This document shows positions 1-8,456 of a stretch of 64,000 bases of DNA, piece after piece. This DNA comes from Polaribacter atrinae (GTDB taxonomy: Bacteria; Bacteroidota; Bacteroidia; Flavobacteriales; Flavobacteriaceae), in contig NZ_CP150660.1 of assembly GCF_038023995.1 (NCBI RefSeq), positions 246,501 to 310,500 on the forward strand. Reading direction: 5' to 3'. The position numbers and the translations under genes were made by a program. Below the pieces are notes generated by a model. That model ran no database searches. It had not been told where the DNA came from and was given only the letters and a program-made list of their open reading frames with translations. The stretch's first letter is position 1, and every line of letters begins with the position of its first letter.

Positions 1-64
1 ATCGAAAAGATTTCGCATTTGGGATTGTTGCTTTATCGTAAACTGATAAATTAGTTGTAGCCAT
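1..64 (-). CDS. ribH: 6,7-dimethyl-8-ribityllumazine synthase, N-terminal fragment
   Basis: Only the first 21 codons lie in the window; the gene runs off the left edge. The peptide starts MATTNLSVYDKATIPNAKSF, which matches the usual opening of flavobacterial lumazine synthase just before its conserved FGIVV strand. The enzyme makes the riboflavin precursor lumazine in the cytoplasm. The ATG at 62-64 is the only plausible start. The neighbouring order, with a TPR membrane protein and then divergent recF, is common in the family and supports the call. The catalytic region is not visible. Confidence 0.8.
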   Translation of the reverse strand, partial: MATTNLSVYDKATIPNAKSFR

Positions 65-140
65 ATTTTTAGTATTCAGTTAGCAGTTCTCAATCTTCAA
101 TAAGTTATTGCCTACTGTTACACTGAGAACTGCAAACTAT

Positions 141-905
141 TTAGTTAGCGTATTTTGCTGCTGCTATATATTTTTCTATATCTCTACCTTGGTCAGATTT
201 AGAATAGTTTTCTTTAATTTCTGTAAATAAAGTTTCTGCTTTACCAAAATTCTTTAACTCCATAGCAATTTGACCTGCTTTAAATAAGTATAATGGCGTA
301 GTAAATTCATTATTTTTTTTATTTGCTGCTTTTTCATAGTAATCTAAAGCATCTTCTGGTTGATTAATGTCTGCAAATGCATCTCCAATAGCACCAATAG
401 AAACAGGTCCTAATAATTCATCATCAGAATCAAATTTACTTAAATACTCAATTGCTTTGTCATATTTTTTCATTTGTAAATAAGAAACACCTGCATAATA
501 GTTTGCTAAATTTCCAGCATCTGTTCCGCTAAAAGAATCTGCGATGTCTAAAAAACCATATTTACCATTTGCTCCTTCTAAACCTAAAGTTAATAAAGAA
601 TCTACTCCAGAACCTGCAATTGCTGCTTCATTAAAATATTTTCTAGGAAAAGCTAACTCATTAGTTGCTTCTGTTTCATTTGGTTCAACGATATATTTAG
701 TGTAGCCTAAATAAGCTAAAAACAGTACAACAACTGTAATTAAAGCTAAAAACAAAGGTTTATTGTTTTTTTCAATCCATTGTTCTGATTTAGAAGCCGT
801 TTCATCTAAAGTATTTAATACTCCAGCTGTTTCGAATTCAGATTCATCAATTTGATTTTCTACTTGTTTACTTTCTGCCTTATATTTTTTCTTGTAAGTT
901 GCCAT
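141..905 (-). CDS. membrane-anchored tetratricopeptide repeat protein
   Basis: A 254-residue protein. I choose the ATG at 903-905 (MATYKKKYK), preceded by an AAGGAAAC stretch, rather than the frame's upstream extension. A charged cytoplasmic head (1-50) is followed by one membrane helix (about 51-68, LFLALITVVVLFLAYLGY) and an exported helical region with TPR-like units, such as LANYYAGVSYLQMKKYDKA near 137-155 and a second near 195-230. The shape resembles YfgM-like periplasmic TPR proteins, which act as chaperone or envelope scaffolds, but the specific role is unknown. It lies 76 bases upstream of ribH on the same strand and probably shares its transcript. Confidence 0.8.
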   Translation of the reverse strand: MATYKKKYKAESKQVENQIDESEFETAGVLNTLDETASKSEQWIEKNNKPLFLALITVVVLFLAYLGYTKYIVEPNETEATNELAFPRKYFNEAAIAGSGVDSLLTLGLEGANGKYGFLDIADSFSGTDAGNLANYYAGVSYLQMKKYDKAIEYLSKFDSDDELLGPVSIGAIGDAFADINQPEDALDYYEKAANKKNNEFTTPLYLFKAGQIAMELKNFGKAETLFTEIKENYSKSDQGRDIEKYIAAAKYAN

Positions 906-1020
906 TGTTTCCTTAAAAATTAGTGGCGACAAAAATAGTTTTTTTAATTGGATTTTAAAAGCGGATAATTCGCTAAATTTTCAATAATTTGCAAAACGTT
1001 TTCAATATCAAAATTCATCC

Positions 1021-2100
1021 ATGTATTTACAGAAAATTTCTTTACTTAATTTTAAAAATATAGAGTCGCAAACTTTTGATTTTCAGCAGAAAATAAATTG
1101 TTTTGTGGGTAATAATGGTATCGGAAAAACAAATGTTTTAGACGCTATTTATTACTTGTCTTTTACAAAAAGTTACTTTAATTCAGTCGCAGTTCAGAAT
1201 ATTAGGCATGGTGAAGGTTTTTTTATGATAGAAGGAGACTATCTTTTAAATGATAGAAATGAGAAAATTGTTTGTAGTCTAAAAAAAGGTCAAAAGAAGG
1301 TTTTAAAGAGAAATGGAAAAAGTTACGAGAAGTTTTCTGAACATATTGGACAGCTACCATTGGTTATTATTTCTCCTGCAGATAGAGATTTGGTTACAGA
1401 AGGGAGTGATACAAGAAGAAAATTTATTGACGGCGTAATTTCTCAACAAAATAAAAGCTACTTAAAAGATTTGTTGTCTTATAATAAGGTGTTAACTCAA
1501 AGAAATGCGTTGTTAAAGTATTTTGCAGCAAATAGAACTTTTGATGCTTTAAATTTAAGTGTGTATGATGAACAGCTTTCTGATTTTGGAACTCGTATTT
1601 ATGAAGTTAGAAAAAGTTTCTTAGAAGGTTTTATTCCGATTTTTAATGAAAAATATCAAACAATTTCTGGTGATAAAGAACATGTCAATTTGGTTTATAA
1701 GAGTCAGTTGCATGATTTTTCTATGAAGCACTTATTAGAGAAATCATTGGTAAAAGATAAGATTATACAGTACACCACTTCAGGTATACATAAAGACGAT
1801 TTAAGTTTTGATATTGGCGAGTATCCTATTAAAAAATTTGGTTCACAAGGGCAGCAAAAGTCATATTTAATCGCTTTAAAGTTAGCTCAGTTTGAGTTTA
1901 TTAAACAACAATCTAATGTGACTCCTATTTTATTGTTAGATGATATTTTTGATAAATTAGATGAAAACAGGGTTTCTCAAATTATAGATTTGGTGAATAA
2001 TGATGAATTTGGACAAATATTTATTACAGATACTCATTTTGAAAGAACAGAGAATATCTTAAAACAAGGAAGTAAAGAATATCAGATTTTTAAATTATAG
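1021..2100 (+). CDS. recF: DNA replication and repair protein RecF
   Basis: A 359-residue SMC-like ATPase that binds gapped DNA and helps load RecA in recombinational repair. The Walker A motif GNNGIGKTN is at residues 30-38, the ABC-type signature FGSQGQQKS at about 274-282, and Walker B ILLLDD with a D-loop near 303-315. The length is normal for RecF. It is divergent from the TPR gene and is followed by a DUF721 gene, an order seen throughout the Bacteroidota. The ATG at 1021 begins directly with the conserved first strand ([14 protein letters not shown]). Confidence 0.96.
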   Translation: MYLQKISLLNFKNIESQTFDFQQKINCFVGNNGIGKTNVLDAIYYLSFTKSYFNSVAVQNIRHGEGFFMIEGDYLLNDRNEKIVCSLKKGQKKVLKRNGKSYEKFSEHIGQLPLVIISPADRDLVTEGSDTRRKFIDGVISQQNKSYLKDLLSYNKVLTQRNALLKYFAANRTFDALNLSVYDEQLSDFGTRIYEVRKSFLEGFIPIFNEKYQTISGDKEHVNLVYKSQLHDFSMKHLLEKSLVKDKIIQYTTSGIHKDDLSFDIGEYPIKKFGSQGQQKSYLIALKLAQFEFIKQQSNVTPILLLDDIFDKLDENRVSQIIDLVNNDEFGQIFITDTHFERTENILKQGSKEYQIFKL

Positions 2101-2162
2101 ATTTCTGTAGTTTAAGAATAACAAATTTAAAATATACGACAATCCAATAATCTAAAATAAAA

Positions 2163-2459
2163 ATGGCAAAAAGAGAAAATGATTCCTTTTCTATAGAAGA
2201 TTTAATGAAAACTTTTATCAAGGAAAACAACTTGAGTAAAGGAATGCAAAAAATTAAAATTGAAGAAACTTGGATTAAGATGATGGGACCGGGTGTTGCC
2301 AATCATACTACTTCTGTAAAATTGCAAAATAAAACATTGGTTATTCAGTTAACGTCTTCTGTTTTACGTGAAGAGTTAAGCTACGGAAAAGATAAGATTG
2401 TAAAAATGATGAATGAAGAAATTGGCGATGATGTAATTTCTAAATTGATGTTAGTATAG
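2163..2459 (+). CDS. DUF721 (DciA-like) protein
   Basis: A 98-residue basic protein of the DUF721 family. In other bacteria the family member DciA helps load the replicative helicase. The visible core is the KH-like segment around WIKMMGPGVANHT (about 39-51), followed by a beta-rich part (LVIQLTSSVLREELSY). It lies 62 bases after recF on the same strand, the classic recF-DUF721 association. A helicase-loader role in this organism is inferred from the family and was not seen directly. Confidence 0.85.
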   Translation: MAKRENDSFSIEDLMKTFIKENNLSKGMQKIKIEETWIKMMGPGVANHTTSVKLQNKTLVIQLTSSVLREELSYGKDKIVKMMNEEIGDDVISKLMLV

Positions 2460-2488
2460 TTTTTATTAACGGTTTATATAATAAAGAT

Positions 2489-2523
2489 AAAGCAAAATAT
2501 GTGTACTATATTTTGCTTTTTAT
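2489..2523 (+). terminator. hairpin terminator after recF-DUF721
   Basis: Perfect 12-base arms (aaagcaaaatat at 2489-2500 and atattttgcttt at 2508-2519) with a 7-base loop and a T-rich tail, 30 bases after the DUF721 stop codon. Confidence 0.7.
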
Positions 2524-2543
2524 AAAAAAAAAGTCCCAAAAGT

Positions 2544-3074
2544 TTATAAATTGTTTTTAAATATGATAGGATGATATTTTTGTGCAAACAAGTCAGTATC
2601 TTTTTTAGATATGCTACTCGGGTATGTCATTAATAATAGTTGTAAAGCAGATTGGTCTTTTCTTAAAGGAGGCATTTTATAAGAATGTAGATTTAATTTA
2701 AAACCTACTTTCTCATAAAATTTTATTCTACGTTCATTCAGTTTGCAAGTAGGTAGTTCTACTTCTAGTATTATTGGTTTGTCTTCTTTGTCTATAAATA
2801 TATTTAGAACTAATTTTCCAAGGCCTTTATTTCTATGTTTTGTAGCTGTCGCAAAATGATCTATATATCTACAAGTATCCAAATCCCACCATAATATAAA
2901 TCCCATAAACTGTTTTTTTTCAATTAAAACTTCAAAATGATACATCTCGTTCTCTAAGACCAAAGATTGATCTTCTATAAACCTTCGTTCTTCAATAGGG
3001 AAAGCGTCTTCGTAAAGTCTCCAAGCTTCTTTAAAATAAGTGTCAGAAGTGTTTTTAAGCCTTAATAGTTTCAT
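2544..3074 (-). CDS. GNAT family N-acetyltransferase
   Basis: A 176-residue GNAT-fold protein. The acetyl-CoA binding motif A is HRNKGLGKLVLNIF (about 82-95), with the usual later element ERRIKFYEKVGFKLN. These enzymes transfer an acetyl group to an amine; the substrate cannot be told here. It is a monocistronic gene convergent with DUF721. Confidence 0.85.
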   Translation of the reverse strand: MKLLRLKNTSDTYFKEAWRLYEDAFPIEERRFIEDQSLVLENEMYHFEVLIEKKQFMGFILWWDLDTCRYIDHFATATKHRNKGLGKLVLNIFIDKEDKPIILEVELPTCKLNERRIKFYEKVGFKLNLHSYKMPPLRKDQSALQLLLMTYPSSISKKDTDLFAQKYHPIIFKNNL

Positions 3075-3438
3075 GAGTTAGGTTGTCTTTTTTGATGTAA
3101 AAATTTAATTATACGTTTAAATAACTAAAATAGTGTATTAATCAAGAGTAGTATGGTTTCGAAAGGTGTTGTTTAGTATGGTGTTTTATTTTTGATAGTA
3201 TCATTTGATATTATTAAATGTACAACCGTTAATTCAAACAATAAAATGAAGTGGTATTTTTAAATTGGGATAATTATTATAATATAAATCGTGTATGTAA
3301 CGATTTAAAAGAAAAGCTAGTTTAGTTAAAGTTTTAAGGATAATATAAACTTTAAAACACACATTTCAAACAAAAAAAACTCGTAACAATTGCGTTACGA
3401 GTTTTATAAAAATATTTTATTAAGAATTTTATCAATCC
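3075..3438. other. intergenic region, 364 bases, no gene seen
   Basis: A+T-rich spacer between the GNAT gene and ndk. It holds the ndk terminator near its right end, a short direct repeat tagtatggt (near 3149 and 3175) and a weak 7-base hairpin (aaagttt/aaacttt near 3330-3355). No open frame with coding character was found on either strand. Confidence 0.6.
3376..3405 (-). terminator. terminator of ndk
   Basis: Perfect 12-base inverted repeat, aaaactcgtaac (3376-3387) and gttacgagtttt (3394-3405), with a 6-base loop. It lies 34 bases beyond the ndk stop, with a T-run on the minus strand. Confidence 0.8.
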
Positions 3439-3858
3439 TTAAAATTGGTCTCTTCCAGAAAAGTGAAAGTTTCCTTCAATTTCTGCATTTTCATCAGAAT
3501 CAGAACCATGCACAGCATTTTCTCCCATAGAAGTTGCGTATAATTTTCTAATAGTTCCTTCTGCAGCATCTGCTGGATTTGTAGCTCCAATTAAGGTTCT
3601 AAAATCTTCTACAGCATTTTCTTTTTCTAAGATTGCAGCTACAATTGGTCCGCGTGTCATGAATTCTACTAACTCACCAAAAAACGGACGCTCGTTATGC
3701 ACAGCATAAAAAGTTTCTGCATCTGCTTTTGTCATTTGAGTTTTCTTTAAAGCTACAATTCTAAATCCTGCAGCATTAATTTTTTCTAAGATAGCGCCAG
3801 TATGTCCGTTTTCTACAGCATCTGGTTTAAGCATTGTAAATGTTCTATTTGTTGCCAT
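3439..3858 (-). CDS. ndk: nucleoside diphosphate kinase
   Basis: A 139-residue enzyme that balances nucleoside triphosphate pools by phosphate transfer through a phospho-histidine. The catalytic His117 sits in the signature [13 protein letters not shown], and the N-terminal [16 protein letters not shown] strand is typical. The length is normal. It is a single gene with its own hairpin terminator. Confidence 0.97.
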   Translation of the reverse strand: MATNRTFTMLKPDAVENGHTGAILEKINAAGFRIVALKKTQMTKADAETFYAVHNERPFFGELVEFMTRGPIVAAILEKENAVEDFRTLIGATNPADAAEGTIRKLYATSMGENAVHGSDSDENAEIEGNFHFSGRDQF

Positions 3859-3968
3859 TTATTGACTTTAGTTTTAATGGTTAATTTGTAAAAGCTTGTT
3901 GTTAAGCCTTTCATAAATTTGGCGCGAAATTACACAAATTTTTTAATTATATTGTATATTCGCTGATT

Positions 3969-4997
3969 ATGATTTTAAAAGGATTTGAAGAGTTAAAGGG
4001 CTTTCTTGGTAAATCGAGAAATATTGTAATTGTAGGGCATAGAAATCCGGATGGAGATGCTATGGGCTCTACATTGGCTTTAAAACATTATTTAGATAAA
4101 AAAGGACACAATGCAACTGTTGTTGTGCCAAATGAATATCCAGAATTTTTACATTGGTTACCAGGTTCAGAGACAACATATCGTTTCGATTGGCAAAACA
4201 ATCAATCTCAAAAAGCGATAAATGCATCAGAGCTTATTTTTCTTTTAGATTTTAATACGTTGCATAGAGTAGGTTCTGATATGCAAAAAACGTTAGAAAA
4301 ATATCCAAATGATTTTGCGATGATAGATCATCATCAACAACCAGATGATGTAAAATATATGTATTCTGATGTTACTATTTGCTCAACTAGCCAAATGGTG
4401 TATCAGTTTATAGAGATGAATAATGATTTAGACTTAATTGATGCAGCAATTGCTACTTGTTTATATACAGGTATCATGACAGATACTGGGTCTTTTCGTT
4501 TTAGATCTACCACAAGTACAACGCACAGAATTATTGCAGCTTTAATTGATAAAGGTGCAGAAAACGATAAAATACATAATAATGTATATGATGCTAACTC
4601 TTATAATAGATTACTACTATTAGGGCAAGCATTAAGTAATTTACAAATTTTACCAACGTATAATACCGCTTATATTACGTTATCTTCTGAAGAAAAAAAG
4701 AGATTCGATTTTCAAAAAGGAGATACAGAAGGTGTTGTAAATTATGCACTTTCTTTAAAAGGAATTGTTTTTGCTGCAATTTTTATAGAAGATAACGAGC
4801 AAGGACTTGTAAAAATATCTTTCCGTTCTAAAGGAGCTTTTTCTGTAAATAAGTTTTCTAGAAATCATTTTTCTGGAGGCGGACATGACAATGCTGCCGG
4901 AGGAAGATCTGATGTGTCAATGGCAGAAACAGTGACCAAATTTGTAAGTTTATTACCACAATATCAAAAAGAATTAGAAGCTTCTTATGAAAATTAA
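3969..4997 (+). CDS. nrnA: DHH-family phosphoesterase, NrnA type (oligoribonuclease / pAp phosphatase)
   Basis: A 342-residue DHH/DHHA1 enzyme that degrades short RNA oligonucleotides and dephosphorylates 3'-phosphoadenosine 5'-phosphate. Metal-site motifs are GHRNPDGDAMGS (His24, Asp28, Asp30) and the DHH in MIDHHQQ near 117-120. The C-terminal substrate-binding motif is SGGGHDNAAGG. It opens a co-directional run with gldI and further isomerase genes, and its 3' end overlaps the gldI start by 11 bases, suggesting translational coupling. Confidence 0.93.
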   Translation: MILKGFEELKGFLGKSRNIVIVGHRNPDGDAMGSTLALKHYLDKKGHNATVVVPNEYPEFLHWLPGSETTYRFDWQNNQSQKAINASELIFLLDFNTLHRVGSDMQKTLEKYPNDFAMIDHHQQPDDVKYMYSDVTICSTSQMVYQFIEMNNDLDLIDAAIATCLYTGIMTDTGSFRFRSTTSTTHRIIAALIDKGAENDKIHNNVYDANSYNRLLLLGQALSNLQILPTYNTAYITLSSEEKKRFDFQKGDTEGVVNYALSLKGIVFAAIFIEDNEQGLVKISFRSKGAFSVNKFSRNHFSGGGHDNAAGGRSDVSMAETVTKFVSLLPQYQKELEASYEN

Positions 4998-5520
4998 TTT
5001 TTTAATTCTTGCGTCAATCCTGTGTTTGGGTTGTGCAAAAGTAGAACCTAGAAGACCAATAAATCCTACAAACTCTACAACCATATTAAAAGAAACCATA
5101 GAGGAGTCTATAAAGTTAAATGCTTTAGAAGAGGATAAGATTATAGATGTCATTAAAAAAGATTCTACAAAAACGTATCAAGTTTCGCCTAATGGTTTTT
5201 GGTATGCTTATATCAACAAAATAGAAGAGGATACACCAACTCCTAAAGTAGGAGATATTGCAACAATAACTTATAATATAACTGATTTACAAGGGACTGT
5301 CATATACAGTGAAGCAGAATTAGGAACAAAAGAATACAAAGTAGATAAAGAAGATTTTATTTCTGCACTTCAAGTAGGAATAAAGTTGATGAAAGTTGGA
5401 GAAACCATTACATTTGTCATTCCGTCTTACAGTGCATTTGGTATTTCTGGAGATGGAAATAAAATTGGAATCAATCAATCAATTAAAAGTACAGTAACAT
5501 TAATCAATATAAATAAGTAA
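4987..5520 (+). CDS. gldI: gliding motility-associated FKBP-type peptidyl-prolyl isomerase, GldI-like lipoprotein
   Basis: A 177-residue FKBP-fold lipoprotein with an export signal ending at Cys16 (ILASILCLGC). FKBP elements include PKVGDIATITYNITD and the late VGIKLMKVGETITFVIP strand. In Flavobacterium, GldI is needed for gliding and is thought to fold periplasmic motility or type IX secretion proteins. Coupling to nrnA and two further isomerase genes matches the family's gene order. The name rests on similarity and context; gliding itself is not shown. Confidence 0.87.
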   Translation: MKINFLILASILCLGCAKVEPRRPINPTNSTTILKETIEESIKLNALEEDKIIDVIKKDSTKTYQVSPNGFWYAYINKIEEDTPTPKVGDIATITYNITDLQGTVIYSEAELGTKEYKVDKEDFISALQVGIKLMKVGETITFVIPSYSAFGISGDGNKIGINQSIKSTVTLININK

Positions 5521-5522
5521 AA

Positions 5523-6251
5523 ATGAAAGTAGTAAAAAGTGTTTTAGCAGTAGCAGTTGTTGCATCTATGGTTTCTTGTGGTAACCAAGTAAAAGAAGTA
5601 AAATCTTTAGAAACAGAAATAGATTCTGTAAGTTATGCAATTGGTTTAAGTATGTCTGGTCAATTAAGATCTGGTTTCGAAGAAGTAAATAAAGATATTC
5701 TTACACAGGCTATTAGAAATGGTTTAGATTCTACTAATTTATTAATAGATGTTAAAGATATTCAGAATGTAATTAGCCCTTATTTTCAAAAGAAACAAGC
5801 AGAGCAAATGAAAGAGCAGCAAGAAAAAGCAGCTAAAGAAGCAGAAGCTAAGTTTGGTGAAAATAAAAAAGCAGGGATTGACTTTTTAGCAGAAAATAAA
5901 ACTAAAGAAGGTGTAATTACTACAGATAGTGGTTTACAATACATCGTTTTAAAAGAAGGTAACGGAGATAAACCAGAAGGACCTACTGCAAGAGTTAAAG
6001 TTCACTATCATGGAACTAACATAGAAGGTAATGTTTTTGATAGCTCTGTAGATAGAGGTACGCCTGCAGAATTTGGATTAAACCAAGTAATTAAAGGTTG
6101 GACAGAAGGTGTACAGTTGATGAGTGTTGGTTCTAAATACAAATTTTTTATACCTCAAGAATTAGCTTACGGAGCACAACAAAAAGGTGCAGAAATTAAG
6201 CCATTTTCTACATTAATTTTTGAAGTAGAATTATTAGAAATTAATAAATAA
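5523..6251 (+). CDS. FKBP-type peptidyl-prolyl isomerase lipoprotein (Mip-like)
   Basis: A 242-residue protein with a lipoprotein signal (ASMVSCG, acylated Cys19). The helical FKBP_N dimerisation region (about 28-110) includes DSVSYAIGLSMSGQL, and the C-terminal FKBP domain (about 140-242) contains VKVHYHGTNIEGNVFDSS and LAYGAQQKGAEIKP. It probably acts as a periplasmic prolyl isomerase and chaperone. It starts 2 bases after the gldI stop, so it is in the same operon. Confidence 0.93.
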   Translation: MKVVKSVLAVAVVASMVSCGNQVKEVKSLETEIDSVSYAIGLSMSGQLRSGFEEVNKDILTQAIRNGLDSTNLLIDVKDIQNVISPYFQKKQAEQMKEQQEKAAKEAEAKFGENKKAGIDFLAENKTKEGVITTDSGLQYIVLKEGNGDKPEGPTARVKVHYHGTNIEGNVFDSSVDRGTPAEFGLNQVIKGWTEGVQLMSVGSKYKFFIPQELAYGAQQKGAEIKPFSTLIFEVELLEINK

Positions 6252-6259
6252 TACACTTG

Positions 6260-7423
6260 ATGAAGAATTTAAAATACTTAATAGCATTTGTTGTTTTATT
6301 AACAGCATGTAGTACTACACCAGAAAAGTATAAAGGACTTAATGATGGAGTTTATGCTGAAATTTTAACCAATAAAGGAGAAATTTTAGTAGAATTATAT
6401 GCAGAAGATGTACCAATGACAGTTGCAAATTTTGTTTCTCTTGTAGAAGGAACAAATAGTAAGTTAGTAGATTCTTTAAAAGGTAAAAACTTTTATGAAG
6501 GCATTATTTTTCATAGAGTTGTAGATAATTTTGTAATTCAAGGTGGTGGTTTTACTGCCAATGGAAGAAAAGACGCAGGTTATGTTTTTGGTGATGAATT
6601 TCCAAAGAGTGAAGATGGAGATTTAATGTACAGACATGATGATAAAGGGATTCTTTCTATGGCAAATAGTGGACCAACAACCAATAATACTCAGTTTTTT
6701 ATTACTCATAAACCAATTCCGCACTTAGATGGTAAACATGCCGTATTTGGTAAAACAATTATAAATGCTCTTCAATTAAAAGAATTAAAAAGTAAAATTA
6801 AAGATTCTTTACAGTTACATAAAGCAATAGATTCTACAAGAATGGCTGTTGTAAATAGTATTGTGCAAAAAGATACTATTTTATCTGTAAAGATTCTTAA
6901 ATTAGGTGCAGAGGCAAGTAGCTTTAACGCTTCAGAAGTTTTTGATACTCAATTAGGAGATTTTGAAAATTTAGAAAAAGGTAAAAAGAAAGCAGAAGAG
7001 GAAGTTGAAAAAGCAAGATATGCGAATTACTTAGTTGAAAAAGCAGCTTTTTTAGCAGAAATGGATGAAGCAAAAGCAGAAAAAACATCTTCTGGACTAC
7101 GAATTTTAAAATTAAAGAAAACTTCTGGTAAAAAAATTGTAGATAACAAACCTCTGTCTATTAACTATACATTGTATACAGCAGATGGTAAAAAAATTCA
7201 ATCTACCGCAGAAACTAGTGGAGCTCCTTTTGTATGTCAGTTAGATGATGCACAAAGACCTATGATTGCAGGTTTTAAAGAAGGTGTTTTAACCATGAAT
7301 GAAGGAGAAAAGGTGCGTTTATTTATTCCTTATTATTTAGGATATGGTGAAGAAAAATATGGTCCTTTCCCTGCAAAATCAGATTTAGTTTTTGAAGTTG
7401 AAGTTTTAAAAATAGGAAAATAA
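6260..7423 (+). CDS. cyclophilin-FKBP fusion peptidyl-prolyl isomerase lipoprotein
   Basis: A 387-residue exported protein whose start is the ATG at 6260, just after a TTG. The lipobox is LLTAC (Cys17). A full cyclophilin domain (about 28-200) shows FYEGIIFHRVVDNFVIQGGG and NSGPTTNNTQFFIT. A coiled linker follows, then an FKBP domain (about 280-387) with INYTLYTADGKKIQS and YYLGYGEEKYGPFP. Two unrelated prolyl-isomerase folds in one lipoprotein imply a heavy-duty periplasmic folding factor. It is co-directional with the two preceding isomerase genes. Confidence 0.92.
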   Translation: MKNLKYLIAFVVLLTACSTTPEKYKGLNDGVYAEILTNKGEILVELYAEDVPMTVANFVSLVEGTNSKLVDSLKGKNFYEGIIFHRVVDNFVIQGGGFTANGRKDAGYVFGDEFPKSEDGDLMYRHDDKGILSMANSGPTTNNTQFFITHKPIPHLDGKHAVFGKTIINALQLKELKSKIKDSLQLHKAIDSTRMAVVNSIVQKDTILSVKILKLGAEASSFNASEVFDTQLGDFENLEKGKKKAEEEVEKARYANYLVEKAAFLAEMDEAKAEKTSSGLRILKLKKTSGKKIVDNKPLSINYTLYTADGKKIQSTAETSGAPFVCQLDDAQRPMIAGFKEGVLTMNEGEKVRLFIPYYLGYGEEKYGPFPAKSDLVFEVEVLKIGK

Positions 7424-7424
7424 T

Positions 7425-7991
7425 TTGTTAGATACTATTATACCTTTAGATAAAGACCTATTAATTTTCCTAAACAGTTTAGGGAGTGAACAATGGGACC
7501 CGTTATGGTTGGTAATTACCAATCAACTTTATTGGAGCCCATTGTTTATTCTTATTTTTTATTTAACAATTAGAGCTTTTGGGTGGAAACGTGGTGGATT
7601 TATGATTCTATCTATGATTTTATTGGTCGGGTTTTCAGACCAATTTACCAATCTAATAAAAAACTCTGTACAACGTTTACGCCCTAATAACGATCCAGAA
7701 ATAAAACATTTATTAAGAACTCTAATTACCCCTCAGAGTTATAGTTTTACATCTGGTCATGCTTCTACATCAACATTTTTCTCTGTATTTGTTGTTTTAC
7801 TTTTAAAAGATAAATACAAGTATATTTATTTTGTCTTATTTTGGCCATTAGTCTTTGCTTATAGTAGGTTATATTTAGGAGTGCATTTTCCTCTAGATAT
7901 TATTGTAGGTGTTATAGTTGGTGTCACTTTAGCCAATATATATTACTTCTTTTTTAAGAAGGTAGATAAGAAACTTTTTCCGAATAAGTAG
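7425..7991 (+). CDS. PAP2-family membrane phosphatase
   Basis: A 188-residue integral membrane enzyme with about five helices. All three PAP2 signatures are present: KNSVQRLRP, SFTSGHAST and SRLYLGVHFPLDI. Such enzymes dephosphorylate lipid phosphates such as undecaprenyl or phosphatidylglycerol phosphate at the periplasmic face. The only in-frame start downstream of a stop is TTG at 7425, one base after the preceding gene's stop, so it is the last gene of the run. The substrate is unknown. Confidence 0.9.
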   Translation: MLDTIIPLDKDLLIFLNSLGSEQWDPLWLVITNQLYWSPLFILIFYLTIRAFGWKRGGFMILSMILLVGFSDQFTNLIKNSVQRLRPNNDPEIKHLLRTLITPQSYSFTSGHASTSTFFSVFVVLLLKDKYKYIYFVLFWPLVFAYSRLYLGVHFPLDIIVGVIVGVTLANIYYFFFKKVDKKLFPNK

Positions 7992-8042
7992 AAAACAGTA
8001 TTACTTCATTTGTATTTATCCGATAATTATCGGAGTAGAAAG

Positions 8043-8139
8043 GCATGTAAAATTAGATACTATTTAAAATATTACAAATCAGTTTTGTTAATGCTTAATT
8101 AGTGTTGTAATTTAATACTTCTAGTGAATATTTACATGC
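8043..8139. repeat. long imperfect inverted repeat
   Basis: Terminal 9-base arms gcatgtaaa (8043-8051) and tttacatgc (8131-8139) enclose a second inner pair, attacaa/ttgtaat, so the 97 bases can fold as a nested hairpin. It resembles a small non-coding palindromic element; its origin is unknown. Confidence 0.4.
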
Positions 8140-8265
8140 TAATTGTAAATTTTAAACAGAAACAATTACCTTCCCAAAATTCTTTTTTGAATTTTAGTTT
8201 TAGAAACTGCTTCTAACTTTAGTTGCTAAACTAAAAGAATACGTAAAGATGATGTGGCTCTAGAG

Positions 8266-8317
8266 AAACACCTGTATGATATTTACTATATATCACTTGA
8301 TTATTAGGTGTTTTTTA
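8266..8317 (+). terminator. possible hairpin terminator upstream of pheT
   Basis: Arms aaacacct (8266-8273) and aggtgttt (8306-8313) followed by T residues. The loop is long (32 bases), so the call is weak. It could end read-through from the PAP2 run. Confidence 0.35.
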
Positions 8318-8421
8318 CAATAATATTGGGGTTTTGAAGCACTAAAATATTAATTTTAAAAGTATTCAAAATAAACTTTCGTTTTTAGAATTAAAAAGGA
8401 TGATAAAAAGTAGATTTTGAG

Positions 8422-8429
8422 TAAATTTG
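8422..8429 (+). promoter_or_regulatory. -7 promoter box of pheT
   Basis: TAAATTTG fits the Bacteroidota -7 consensus TAnnTTTG, 28 bases before the pheT ATG. No clear -33 TTG at the proper spacing was found. Confidence 0.45.
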
Positions 8430-8456
8430 CAGTTCACAAACCCGGAATAAAATAAT

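Larger units (their letters stand above)
7992..8456. other. intergenic region, 465 bases, palindromes only
   Basis: No coding frame seen. It contains a perfect palindrome ccgataattatcgg (8020-8033), a long imperfect inverted repeat (8043-8139), a hairpin with T-tail (8266-8317) and the pheT promoter region. Confidence 0.6.

Noticed and set aside
8190-8262. Possible tRNA-like folding in the gap before pheT
   Set aside because: No cloverleaf, T-loop or acceptor pairing could be drawn on either strand.
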